Below, one piece after another: positions 56,465 to 64,000 of a stretch of 64,000 nt of DNA. The notes under the pieces are model-generated. The model did not search any database. It was not told where the DNA came from and saw nothing but the letters and a program-made list of their open reading frames with translations. Source of the stretch: Burkholderia metallica. GTDB lineage: Bacteria > Pseudomonadota > Gammaproteobacteria > Burkholderiales > Burkholderiaceae. Position numbers and translations under genes: made by a program. Within the stretch, counting starts at the first letter, position 1. Each line of letters begins with the position of its first letter. The DNA is taken from contig NZ_CADFDB010000012.1 of NCBI RefSeq assembly GCF_902832845.1, forward strand, positions 124,001 through 188,000, read 5' to 3'.

Positions 56465-57370
56465 CTACGCGAGCGTTTCGGCGACTTCCGGCAGGCGCCA
56501 GTCGATCGGTTCGCGGCCCGCATCGACCAGATAGTCGTTCGCGAGCGCGAAATGGCGGCAGCCGAGAAAGCCGCGGTGCGCGGACAACGGCGACGGGTGC
56601 GGCGCCTCGAGCACGCAATGCGCGTTGGCATCGAACAGCGCGCGCTTGGCCTGCGCGTGGGCGCCCCACAGCATGAACACGAGCCCGCGATGGCGGCTGG
56701 CGAGTTCGCGGATCAGCGTGTCCGTGCATTGCTCCCAGCCGCGCTTCGCATGGCTTGCGGCCGCGCCGCGCTCGACCGTCAGCACCGTGTTGAGCAGCAG
56801 CACGCCCTGGCGCGCCCACGTGTCGAGGCAGCCGTGGCGCGGTGTGTCGTGGCCGAAGTTCGCGGCGATTTCCTTGAAGATGTTGCGCAGCGACGGCGGC
56901 GTGCGCACGGCCGGCGGCACCGAGAACGCGAGCCCGTGCGCCTGCGGCGTGCCGCGATCGTCGCCGTGGTACGGATCCTGGCCGAGAATCACGACCTTCA
57001 CGTCGTCCGGGCTCGTCAGGCGCAGCGCACGGAACACGTCGGTCGGGTAGACCGTCTTGCCGGCTGCACGCTCGTCGTCGACGAAGCGGCACAGCGGCGC
57101 GTATGCGTCGCTGTCGGTAAAGGGTTTCAGCACGTCGCGCCAGACGGACGGCAGCGCGTCGAACTGCGCGGCGAGGTGCGGAACGTCGGCGGCAACGGGC
57201 TGCGGCGCGGATGGCGTCATGTCCGGCGCAGCGGCTTTCCTGGCGGGCTTGCGTCCGGCCGCGGGCGGCTCGGAAGGCGGGGACGGAGGGGCGACCGGTG
57301 CCGTTTCCGGCACGGGATCGTCGAACAGCGACGCCTGTTGCGGCGCTCGGGAAGTCTTGCGGGTTGCCAT
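56465..57370 (-). CDS. ung: Uracil-DNA glycosylase with N-terminal extension
   Basis: Protein of 301 residues, about 70 longer at the N-terminus than E. coli Ung. The catalytic core has the water-activating loop GQDPYHG (130-136, Asp132), the LLNTVLTVE uracil-recognition strand and the leucine/His loop HPSPLSAHRGF. It removes uracil from DNA. The Pro/Ala-rich extension (20-62) is probably disordered and starts with QQASLFDD, whose QASLF part fits the sliding-clamp-binding consensus. It is the last gene of the operon, 13 bases after the CYTH gene. Confidence 0.94.
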   Translation of the reverse strand: MATRKTSRAPQQASLFDDPVPETAPVAPPSPPSEPPAAGRKPARKAAAPDMTPSAPQPVAADVPHLAAQFDALPSVWRDVLKPFTDSDAYAPLCRFVDDERAAGKTVYPTDVFRALRLTSPDDVKVVILGQDPYHGDDRGTPQAHGLAFSVPPAVRTPPSLRNIFKEIAANFGHDTPRHGCLDTWARQGVLLLNTVLTVERGAAASHAKRGWEQCTDTLIRELASRHRGLVFMLWGAHAQAKRALFDANAHCVLEAPHPSPLSAHRGFLGCRHFALANDYLVDAGREPIDWRLPEVAETLA

Positions 57371-57383
57371 GCGTGATGCGTGT

Positions 57384-58010
57384 TTATTGCGCGCGCAGCC
57401 GGTAGCCGCGCTGCGCCTTGCTGATGTTTTCGGGAACGAGGCCCGGCAGCGCCTGCTGCAGTTCGGTGGCGAGCGTTGCGAGCGCCGCTTCCGGGCCGTC
57501 GATCAGTTCGAGTTCGATTTCGCTGATCGGTTCGCGGCGCGTTTCGTGTTCCGCCTGGACGACGATCTCGCCGAGGTCCACCGCGGCTTCGACGGTCGCA
57601 CCGCCGATTGCGATGCGCCACAGCGTACGCGAAAAATCCGTGCGGAACAGCGCGGACAGCGCGCCGGCCGCGTCATTCAGCGCGGCGGCGGCTTCCGGCA
57701 CGTCGCAGGCCGCGACGAGCGCGTCGATGTCGAGCGCGTCGCCGGCGACCGGCAGTTCCCATTCGTGGCGGCGATGCAGGCCGCCTTCGGCGCTGCCGAC
57801 CGTCTTGAACGTCTGCAGCCAGCCGTGCGGCGTGCGGCGCACGCGCACCGCGCTCTTCGAGCGGGCCAGCGCGAGATCGGGCGTGTCGTAGTAGACGTTC
57901 GCGAGCGCGATCTCCTCACCCGGTTCGCCGGTCAGCGTCTCGAAGAAGCGTCGCGCGGCGTCGGCCTGGCCGGCCGGCAGCGCGAGCTTGATTTCCTTTT
58001 CGATCGCCAT
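57384..58010 (-). CDS. CYTH-domain (triphosphate tunnel) protein
   Basis: Protein of 208 residues. The ExExK signature is at the start (Glu4, Glu6, Lys8 in MAIEKEIKL), followed by the family's alternating charged strands (VRVRRTPHGWLQTFKT, RHEWELPV, SEIELELIDG). CYTH proteins bind triphosphates in a beta barrel, and bacterial members are mostly inorganic triphosphatases such as YgiF. The start overlaps the trpC stop by one base (TGATG on the minus strand), so it is translated with the trp operon. Confidence 0.88.
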   Translation of the reverse strand: MAIEKEIKLALPAGQADAARRFFETLTGEPGEEIALANVYYDTPDLALARSKSAVRVRRTPHGWLQTFKTVGSAEGGLHRRHEWELPVAGDALDIDALVAACDVPEAAAALNDAAGALSALFRTDFSRTLWRIAIGGATVEAAVDLGEIVVQAEHETRREPISEIELELIDGPEAALATLATELQQALPGLVPENISKAQRGYRLRAQ

Positions 58011-58795
58011 CAGAAGAACATCCGTGCGAGCTCCTCGCCCGGCTGGTCGGCGCGCATGAACGCCTCGCCGACGAGGAACGTGTTCACGTTCGCTGCGCGC
58101 ATCGTATCGACGTCGGTGCGCGACAGGATGCCCGATTCGGTCACGACGATGCGGTCCGCCGGAATCATGTCGAGCATGTCGAGCGTGGTCTGGATCGACG
58201 TCTCGAACGTGCGCAGGTTGCGGTTGTTGATGCCGAGCAGCGGGGTCTTGAGCGTCAGCGCCTGCTCCATCTCGTTGCGGTCATGGACTTCGACCAGCAC
58301 CGCGAGGCCGAGCGAGTGCGCATACGCTTCGAGATCCTGCATCAGCGGCGTGTCGAGCGCGGCGGCGATCAGCAGGATCGCGTCGGCGCCCATCGCGCGC
58401 GCTTCCATGATCTGGTACGCATCGACGATGAAGTCCTTGCGCAGCACCGGCAGCGTGCAGGCCGCGCGCGCCTCTTCAAGATAGCGGACGCTGCCCTGGA
58501 AGAACTGTTCGTCGGTCAGCACCGACAGGCACGCGGCGCCGTGCGCCGCATACGAGCGCGCGATGTCGGCCGGCACGAAATGCTCGCGCAGCACGCCCTT
58601 CGACGGGCTTGCCTTCTTGATTTCGGAAATCACGGCCGCCTGGCCGGCCGTATGCTTCGCACGCAGTGCGCCGACGAAGTCGCGCAGGTCGCGTGTGGAG
58701 GCGTCCAGTTTCAATGCCTCGAGCGGCGCGCTGCGCATGGCCGCCGCGACTTCTTCGCGCTTGACGGCGATGATTCGGTCGAGAATGTCGCTCAT
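58010..58795 (-). CDS. trpC: Indole-3-glycerol phosphate synthase
   Basis: Protein of 261 residues. The TIM barrel signatures are [15 protein letters not shown] (54-67, catalytic Lys region), [25 protein letters not shown] and VVTESGI. It makes indole-3-glycerol phosphate from CdRP, the penultimate step to tryptophan. No PRA isomerase (TrpF) domain is fused. It is 29 bases after trpD. Confidence 0.98.
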   Translation of the reverse strand: MSDILDRIIAVKREEVAAAMRSAPLEALKLDASTRDLRDFVGALRAKHTAGQAAVISEIKKASPSKGVLREHFVPADIARSYAAHGAACLSVLTDEQFFQGSVRYLEEARAACTLPVLRKDFIVDAYQIMEARAMGADAILLIAAALDTPLMQDLEAYAHSLGLAVLVEVHDRNEMEQALTLKTPLLGINNRNLRTFETSIQTTLDMLDMIPADRIVVTESGILSRTDVDTMRAANVNTFLVGEAFMRADQPGEELARMFF

Positions 58796-58824
58796 GTAGA
58801 TTCCTGCTTGATTCGTAAGGGGAG

Positions 58825-59856
58825 TCAGCGCTTGAACTGCTGCGTGAAGCGCACGAGTTCGTCGACTTTCGCGCGTGCCTTGCCGCTCGCGATCGCTTCG
58901 CGGGCGAGCTGGATGCCGTCCGCGATCGATTCGGCGATATTGGCCGCATAGAGCGCGGTGCCCGCGTTCAGCGTGACGATCTCGCGCGCGACGCCCGGCT
59001 GGTTGTCCAGCGCGCCGAGCAGCATCGTGCGCGATTCGTCGGCATTTTCGACCTTCAGCGTGCGGTTCGACACCATCTGCAGGCCGAAGTCTTCCGGATG
59101 GATCTCGTATTCGTGCACCTTGCCGTCGCGCAATTCGCCGACGAGGGTCGCCGCGCCGAGCGACACTTCATCCATCCCGTCCTTGCCGTACACGACCAGC
59201 ACGTGCTGCGCGCCGAGGCGCTGCATCACGCGCACCTGGATGCCGACGAGGTCGGGGTGGAACACGCCCATCAGCTGGTTCGGCGCGCCGGCCGGATTGG
59301 TCAGCGGGCCGAGGATGTTGAAGATCGTGCGCACGCCGAGCTCGCGGCGCACGGCCGCGATGTTCTTCATCGCCGGGTGATGGTTCGGCGCGAACATGAA
59401 GCCCATGCCGGTCTCGGCGATCGACGCGGCCACCTGGTCGGATTGCAGGTCGATGTTCACGCCGAGCGCCTCGAGCACGTCGGCGCTGCCGGACTTGCTC
59501 GACACGCCGCGGTTGCCATGCTTCGCGACTTTCGCGCCGGCCGCGGCCGTGACGAACATCGACGCGGTCGAGATGTTGAACGTGTGCGAGCCGTCGCCGC
59601 CCGTGCCGACGATGTCGACGAAATTCGAGTTGTCCTGCACGTCGACGTGGTTCGCGAATTCGCGCATCACGGTCGCGGCGGCGGCGATTTCTCCGATCGT
59701 CTCCTTCTTCACGCGCAGCCCGGTGATGATCGCGGCCGCCATCACGGGCGACATGTCGCCGCGCATGATCAGCCGCATCAGGTGCAGCATCTCGTCGTGG
59801 AAGATTTCGCGGTGTTCGATCGTGCGCTGCAGCGCTTCCTGCGGGGTAATCGTCAT
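58825..59856 (-). CDS. trpD: Anthranilate phosphoribosyltransferase
   Basis: Protein of 343 residues with the PRPP site [14 protein letters not shown] and the anthranilate-binding loop [20 protein letters not shown]. It joins anthranilate and PRPP. It is separate from TrpG, as in most non-enteric bacteria, and lies 13 bases after it in the same transcript. Confidence 0.98.
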   Translation of the reverse strand: MTITPQEALQRTIEHREIFHDEMLHLMRLIMRGDMSPVMAAAIITGLRVKKETIGEIAAAATVMREFANHVDVQDNSNFVDIVGTGGDGSHTFNISTASMFVTAAAGAKVAKHGNRGVSSKSGSADVLEALGVNIDLQSDQVAASIAETGMGFMFAPNHHPAMKNIAAVRRELGVRTIFNILGPLTNPAGAPNQLMGVFHPDLVGIQVRVMQRLGAQHVLVVYGKDGMDEVSLGAATLVGELRDGKVHEYEIHPEDFGLQMVSNRTLKVENADESRTMLLGALDNQPGVAREIVTLNAGTALYAANIAESIADGIQLAREAIASGKARAKVDELVRFTQQFKR

Positions 59857-59869
59857 CGTGAGGCTCCCG

Positions 59870-60460
59870 TCAGGCCGCTTGCGCGGCCGCGGCGCGCGCT
59901 TGCTTCAGGAAGTTCTCGAGCAGCGCATGACCATGCTCGGAGAGGATCGACTCCGGATGGAACTGCACGCCTTCGACCGGCAGCGTCTTGTGGCGCACGC
60001 CCATGATTTCGCCGTCGTCGGTCCATGCGGACACCTCGAGGCAGTCGGGCAGCGATTCGCGCTCGATCGCGAGCGAGTGGTAGCGCGTGACGTCGAAATG
60101 CTTCGGCAGATCCGCGAACACGCCGCGGCAGTCGGTTTCGATCTTGCTCACCTTGCCGTGCATGATGGTCTTCGCGCGCACGACGCGGCCGCCGAAGGCC
60201 TCGCCGATCGCCTGATGGCCGAGGCACACGCCGAGGATCGGCTTCTTGCCCGCGAATTCCTTCAGCACGTCGAGCGTGATGCCTGCGTGCTGCGGGTTGC
60301 TCGGGCCGGGCGACAGGCAGATCGCGTCGGGATTCAGGCGCGCGATGTCGTCGAGCGTGATTTCGTCGTTGCGGTAGGTGCGCACGTCCTCGCCGAGTTC
60401 GCCGAAGTACTGGACCAGGTTGTAGGTAAACGAGTCGTAGTTGTCGATCATGAGCAGCAT
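59870..60460 (-). CDS. trpG: Anthranilate synthase glutaminase subunit
   Basis: Protein of 196 residues from ATG 60460, with another ATG at 60451. The glutamine amidotransferase triad is Cys79 in GVCLGHQ, His168 and Glu170 in VQFHPES, with LSPGPSNP forming the oxyanion loop. It supplies ammonia from glutamine to TrpE for anthranilate synthesis. It is 13 bases after trpE. Confidence 0.98.
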   Translation of the reverse strand: MLLMIDNYDSFTYNLVQYFGELGEDVRTYRNDEITLDDIARLNPDAICLSPGPSNPQHAGITLDVLKEFAGKKPILGVCLGHQAIGEAFGGRVVRAKTIMHGKVSKIETDCRGVFADLPKHFDVTRYHSLAIERESLPDCLEVSAWTDDGEIMGVRHKTLPVEGVQFHPESILSEHGHALLENFLKQARAAAAQAA

Positions 60461-60473
60461 GGTCAGTCTCCGG

Positions 60474-61967
60474 TCAGAAGTCGCTATCGAGGCCGTCCTG
60501 GACCTGTTCGGCCGCACGCAGCACCGCGCGCGCCTTGTTCTCGGTCTCTTGCCATTCGGATTCGGGTACCGAATCCGCGACGACGCCGGCCGCCGCTTGA
60601 ACGTACAGGTTGCCGTTGTGGATCAGGCCCGTGCGGATCGCGATCGCGAGATCCATCTCGCCCGAGAACGACAGGTAGCCCACCGCACCGCCGTACAACC
60701 CGCGCTTGACCGGCTCGAGCTCGTCGATCAGCTCCATCGCGCGGACCTTCGGCGCACCGGACAGCGTGCCGGCCGGGAACGTCGCGCGCAGCACGTCGTA
60801 GTTCGTCATGCCGGGCTTCAGCTTGCCTTCGACCGAGCTGACGATGTGCTGCACGTGCGAGTATTTCTCGATGACCATCTGGTCGGTCACGTGCACCGAG
60901 CCGATTTCCGCGATGCGGCCGACGTCGTTGCGCGCGAGGTCGATCAGCATCACGTGCTCGGCGATCTCCTTCGGATCGTTGAGCAGCTCGGTCGCGAGTT
61001 CCGCGTCGCGCTCGGGCGTGTTGCCGCGCGGGCGCGTGCCGGCCAGCGGCCGGATCGTGACGATCTGGTCGTCGCCGCGCTTTTCCTGGCGCACCAGGAT
61101 TTCCGGCGACGCGCCGACCACGTGGAAATCGCCGAAGTTGTAGTAGTACATGTATGGCGACGGGTTCAGCGAACGCAGCGCGCGATACAGCGACAGCGGA
61201 TTGTCGCGGTACGGCTTCGTCAGACGCTGGCCGACCTGGATCTGCATCAGTTCGCCGGCCGCGATGTATTCCTTCGCCTGGCGCACGGCGGCCAGATAGT
61301 CGTCCTTCCTGAACTCGCGGAACGTCTCGGTGCGCACGCTCGCCGACGTGACGGGCGGCTGCACGGTCGTGCGCAGGCGCTGCTTCAGCTCGCGCAGGCG
61401 ATGTTTCGCCTTCGCATACGCTTCGGGCTGGCCCGGATCCGCGTAGATGATCAGGTACAGCTTGCCGGCGAGGTTGTCGATCACCGCGACTTCCTCGGTC
61501 AGCAGCAACTGGATGTCGGGCAGGCCGAGATCGTCGCGCGGCGCGGTATGCGTGAGTTTCTTCTCGATGTAGCGCACCGCGTCGTAGCCGAAGTAGCCGG
61601 CGAGGCCGCCGCAGAAGCGCGGCAGGCCCGGGCGCTGCGCGACCTTGAAGCGCGCCTGGAACGATTCGATGAACTGGAACGGGTCGCCGTCGTGCGTCTC
61701 GACGACCTGGCCGTCGCGCACGACTTCCGACACGCCGTTGCGGGTACGCACGAGCGTACGGGCGGGCAGGCCGATGAACGAATAGCGGCCGAAGCGTTCG
61801 CCGCCGACCACCGATTCGAGCAGGAACGAGTTGGCGCCCGAGCGTTCGGGCTGCGCCAGCTTCAGGTAGAGGGACAGCGGCGTTTCGAGATCGGCGAGTG
61901 CTTCCGCGATCAGCGGGATGCGGTTGTAGCCTTCGTTCGCGAGCGATTGAAATTCGAGTTCGGTCAT
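60474..61967 (-). CDS. trpE: Anthranilate synthase component I
   Basis: Protein of 497 residues from ATG 61967. The tryptophan feedback-site signature L-L-E-S is at 49-52 in [12 protein letters not shown], so the enzyme is expected to be inhibited by tryptophan. The chorismate-binding domain (about 200-490) has [21 protein letters not shown], the LAGTRPRG strand and [12 protein letters not shown]. It starts the pathway to tryptophan. Transcription is probably attenuated by the leader upstream (trpL and the hairpin at 62187-62220). Confidence 0.98.
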   Translation of the reverse strand: MTELEFQSLANEGYNRIPLIAEALADLETPLSLYLKLAQPERSGANSFLLESVVGGERFGRYSFIGLPARTLVRTRNGVSEVVRDGQVVETHDGDPFQFIESFQARFKVAQRPGLPRFCGGLAGYFGYDAVRYIEKKLTHTAPRDDLGLPDIQLLLTEEVAVIDNLAGKLYLIIYADPGQPEAYAKAKHRLRELKQRLRTTVQPPVTSASVRTETFREFRKDDYLAAVRQAKEYIAAGELMQIQVGQRLTKPYRDNPLSLYRALRSLNPSPYMYYYNFGDFHVVGASPEILVRQEKRGDDQIVTIRPLAGTRPRGNTPERDAELATELLNDPKEIAEHVMLIDLARNDVGRIAEIGSVHVTDQMVIEKYSHVQHIVSSVEGKLKPGMTNYDVLRATFPAGTLSGAPKVRAMELIDELEPVKRGLYGGAVGYLSFSGEMDLAIAIRTGLIHNGNLYVQAAAGVVADSVPESEWQETENKARAVLRAAEQVQDGLDSDF

Positions 61968-62186
61968 GTTCCGGTCCTGTTCGGGACGAGCGGCGCGTGC
62001 GCCAGGGATCACTTGACGCTGCGCGGGTTGCCGTCGGCGAAAGGGCGGTCGATCGAGAAGTGCCTGTTGCCGGCCGGCACTCCGGGCGTGAACGTCGCGA
62101 GCCTGCGGCCGGTCCTGAACGCAAGCGTTCGGGCGCGGTGGAACTCGAGGTGGTGCGACGATCGGCGCGCGGATGCGCAGCGAGAT

Positions 62187-62220
62187 AAAAAACGGCGCTG
62201 AAGACGTGCTTCAGCGTACC
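62187..62220 (-). terminator. Attenuator terminator hairpin in the trp leader
   Basis: On the minus strand GG-TA-CGCTGAAG, loop CACGT, CTTCAGCG-CC, then GTTTTTT: an 8-bp core stem plus two flanking pairs around a TA bulge. It follows the trpL stop by 13 bases and precedes trpE by about 220. An overlapping alternative, ACCTC-TTCGAT-GAGGT, covers its 5' edge and could be the antiterminator. Confidence 0.8.
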
Positions 62221-62232
62221 TCATCGAAGAGG

Positions 62233-62307
62233 TTAGCGCGACCAGCGACGCCAGGGCCAGGCTCCCCGGTCGATGCTGCTCAGACTCCGTTTTTTATTCA
62301 GAAACAT
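62233..62307 (-). CDS. trpL: Tryptophan operon leader peptide
   Basis: A 24-codon frame ATG to TAA whose last nine residues are AWPWRRWSR, three Trp in six residues, in a place where Trp codons are otherwise rare. The first half is basic and Ser-rich (FLNKKRSLSS). The start lies 18 bases beyond the gph stop and the terminator hairpin follows. Stalling at the Trp codons when charged tRNA-Trp is scarce would favour the antiterminator. The ribosome binding site is weak. Confidence 0.85.
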   Translation of the reverse strand: MFLNKKRSLSSIDRGAWPWRRWSR

Positions 62308-62324
62308 GCGGATGGAAGAAATAA

Positions 62325-63089
62325 TCAGAGGGTTGGCCGGCCGGCGTTGTGCGCGGAAATTGCGCGAGCTGCGACCAGCAACGAATCGACTATACCATCC
62401 GAATTTATCGTTTGTATAGCTTTGCCATGGTTGTAGCCGTACGGCACCGTCAGCGTCGCCATCCCGGCCGCGCGGCCTGCCAGCGCATCGTTTTCCGAGT
62501 CGCCGATCGCGACCGCCGCATCCGGTGCGACGCCGAGCGCGTCGCAGGCCCTCAGCATCGGCAGCGGATCGGGCTTCTTGCGTGCGACGCTGTCGCCGCC
62601 GAGCACGATGCCGAAGCAGTCGGCCAGCCCGTACTGCTCGAGCAGCTCGACCGCGAAGCGGTGCGGCTTGTTCGTCACGCACGCGAGCCGGATGCCGGCC
62701 GCGCGCAGCGCGTCGAGGCCGGCGGCCACGTCCGGATAGAGGCGCGTGTGGCGGCCGTTGATCTTCGCGTATTCGGTCTGGTAGATCGCCAGCGCGTCGT
62801 CGAAGCGCGCGTGCGCTTCATCGGCCGGGAAGCGCGGCTTCAGCACGCTCTGGATCAGGTGTTCGGAGCCCTTGCCGACGTAGCCGATCACCTCGTCGCG
62901 CGACGTGGCCGGTGCGCCGAGCTGCGCGAGCATTCCGTTCAGGCCGGCCGTGAAATCGTCGGCCGTATCGACCATCGTGCCGTCGAGGTCGATCAGCGCC
63001 GCATCGATGCGCGGCGCAGCGAAGCGGATCGGAGCGGCTTGCGGCGCGGCTCCGGCCGGCGCATGGCCGGCGAGCGACGAGTCGGCCAC
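62325..63089 (-). CDS. gph: Phosphoglycolate phosphatase
   Basis: Protein of 254 residues, HAD superfamily. The nucleophile motif ALIDLDGTMVDT has Asp34 and Asp36, motif II is CVTNKPHRF and motif IV is AIGDSENDALAGRAAGM. A C1-type cap lies between. A basic-free 28-residue N-terminal extension precedes the core. It removes 2-phosphoglycolate made in DNA repair and carbon metabolism. It lies 4 bases after rpe, an order shared with many Proteobacteria. Its last codons include three ATA and unusual A+T (see findings). Confidence 0.93.
   Translation of the reverse strand: MADSSLAGHAPAGAAPQAAPIRFAAPRIDAALIDLDGTMVDTADDFTAGLNGMLAQLGAPATSRDEVIGYVGKGSEHLIQSVLKPRFPADEAHARFDDALAIYQTEYAKINGRHTRLYPDVAAGLDALRAAGIRLACVTNKPHRFAVELLEQYGLADCFGIVLGGDSVARKKPDPLPMLRACDALGVAPDAAVAIGDSENDALAGRAAGMATLTVPYGYNHGKAIQTINSDGIVDSLLVAARAISAHNAGRPTL
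62389..62394 (-). promoter_or_regulatory. Candidate internal trp promoter (-10 element) inside gph
   Basis: On the minus strand TATAGT (62394-62389) sits in an AT-rich patch of a GC-rich gene. The -35 position (ATACAA at 17-base spacing) is poor. Transcription would start near 62381 and give a leader of about 75 bases before trpL. Confidence 0.35.
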
Positions 63090-63093
63090 GGCG

Positions 63094-63780
63094 TCAGCTC
63101 CGCTCGACGGTAGCGAGCGCGGCGCGCATCTCGTCGATCACCTTGCGGTAGTCGGGCTTGCCGAATATCGCCGAACCGGCGACGAAGGTGTCCGCGCCGG
63201 CCGCCGCGATTTCCGCGATGTTGTCGGTCTTCACGCCGCCGTCGACTTCGAGCAGGATCTCGCGGCCCGTGCGCTCGATGTACGCGTCGATGCGAGCGCG
63301 TGCTTCGCGCAGCTTGTTCAGCGTTTCCGGAATGAACGACTGGCCGCCGAAGCCCGGGTTGACCGACATCAGCAGTACGAAGTCCAGGCGATCCATCACG
63401 TGGTCGAGGTAGTTCAGCGGCGTGGCCGGATTGAACACGAGGCCGGCCTTGCAGCCGTGGTCGCGGATCAGCGACAGCGTGCGGTCGATGTGATCGGAGC
63501 CTTCCGGGTGGAAGCTGATCAGGTTCGCACCGGCCTTCGCGAAATCGGGCACGATCCGGTCGACCGGGCGCACCATCAGGTGCACGTCGATCGGCACCTG
63601 CACGTGCGGGCGGATCGCTTCGCACACGAGCGGGCCGATGGTCAGGTTCGGCACATAATGGTTGTCCATCACGTCGAAGTGGATCCAGTCGGCGCCGGCG
63701 GCGACCACGTTGCGGACTTCTTCGCCGAGCCGAGCGAAATCGGCCGACAGGATGCTGGGGGCGATGCGGAATTGGGTCAT
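63094..63780 (-). CDS. rpe: Ribulose-phosphate 3-epimerase
   Basis: Protein of 228 residues with TIM-barrel signatures: [16 protein letters not shown], the metal-site [16 protein letters not shown] (first Asp/His), DVHLMV and [12 protein letters not shown]. It interconverts ribulose 5-phosphate and xylulose 5-phosphate. It is the first gene of the minus-strand run leading into gph and trp. A TAGAAT box (63822-63817 on the minus strand) is a possible -10, without a clear -35. Confidence 0.97.
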   Translation of the reverse strand: MTQFRIAPSILSADFARLGEEVRNVVAAGADWIHFDVMDNHYVPNLTIGPLVCEAIRPHVQVPIDVHLMVRPVDRIVPDFAKAGANLISFHPEGSDHIDRTLSLIRDHGCKAGLVFNPATPLNYLDHVMDRLDFVLLMSVNPGFGGQSFIPETLNKLREARARIDAYIERTGREILLEVDGGVKTDNIAEIAAAGADTFVAGSAIFGKPDYRKVIDEMRAALATVERS

Positions 63781-63958
63781 GGCAGGGGAGCGGGGACGTT
63801 GCGGCGCAAAACCGACATTCTACCGTCCGGCGACCCGGTGCGCGGCGGCGGGCCGTGCGGTCGCGGCCCGAATGCGCATAGAATGCCGAACCAATGCGGC
63901 GCGCCCGCGGCCCCGTTGCCCATGCCGGCACGGTCAGTCATCTTCCAGCGGAAACACC

Positions 63959-64000
63959 ATGAGTCAGTATCAGTTCACCGTTTCGGTGAAAACCGGCTAC
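63959..64000 (+). CDS. apaG: ApaG, N-terminal fragment cut by the window end
   Basis: Fourteen codons are visible, reading MSQYQFTVSVKTGY, after AGCGGAAAC. This is the start of ApaG (CorD/F-box-like FnIII fold) as found in Burkholderia. It is divergent from rpe. The rest of the gene and its function cannot be judged here. Confidence 0.75.
   Translation, partial: MSQYQFTVSVKTGY

Overview
The window is a piece of a high-GC betaproteobacterial chromosome, almost certainly Burkholderia (the Burkholderia cepacia complex is the best fit). The reasons are the gene content and order: a tssM-tagF-ompA type VI secretion (T6SS) block, hemA-prfA-prmC-grxD-ubiX, rpe-gph-trpEGDC and apaG, together with the codon bias. 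It looks like core chromosome 1 with one accessory patch at the left end. I found no insertion sequences, CRISPR arrays, rRNA or intact tRNA genes.

Layout. 1-7331 (+): the end of a vgrG, a DUF4123 effector adaptor, three tandem lipoproteins that are probably immunity proteins, and a Tle1-like T6SS effector whose nucleophile elbow carries Asp instead of Ser. 7552-16422: a small membrane protein, then T6SS genes on the minus strand (tagX-like peptidase, tssM, tagF, OmpA-like protein) and a divergent Ala-rich membrane protein. The other T6SS core genes are not in the window. 16628-28901: housekeeping and accessory genes (ZntB-like transporter, XapX, oxidoreductase with divergent LysR, M1 aminopeptidase lipoprotein, LEA-type lipoprotein, YegP, two methyltransferases, DUF1415, TetR with a divergent MFS pump). 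29019-33467: nitroreductase, YegD, cold-shock protein, APC permease. 33494-39592 (-): DODA-type dioxygenase, then ubiX, grxD, prmC, prfA, hemA and an orphan response regulator lacking the phospho-acceptor. 39764-50128: a stress-type membrane protein, aminopeptidase P, isochorismatase-like and HAD hydrolases, ettA, DUF3761 protein, LysR with a divergent MFS, YjbR, GABA-permease-like transporter. 50365-56353: ychF, UbiH-type hydroxylase, dsbC, M61 peptidase, azoR. 56465-63780 (-): a single long operon rpe-gph-trpL-trpE-trpG-trpD-trpC-CYTH-ung. 63959-64000 (+): start of apaG.

How the genes work together. The left end is a VgrG-linked effector/immunity island beside the T6SS envelope genes, with immunity genes preceding and translationally overlapping the effector. 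The hemA to ubiX run joins tetrapyrrole synthesis, translation termination (PrfA and its methylase PrmC), a CGFS glutaredoxin and flavin prenylation. At the right end, tryptophan synthesis sits behind rpe and gph. A 24-residue leader peptide containing three Trp codons is followed by a terminator hairpin and lies between gph and trpE, so classical attenuation is likely. An AT-rich stretch with three ATA codons near the 3' end of gph may hold the trp promoter.

The observations most worth following up are the Ser-to-Asp Tle1-like effector with its triplicated lipoproteins, the trp leader/attenuator, the operator-in-promoter arrangement at the TetR/MFS pair, the degenerate-receiver regulator, and several precise inverted repeats in intergenic DNA.
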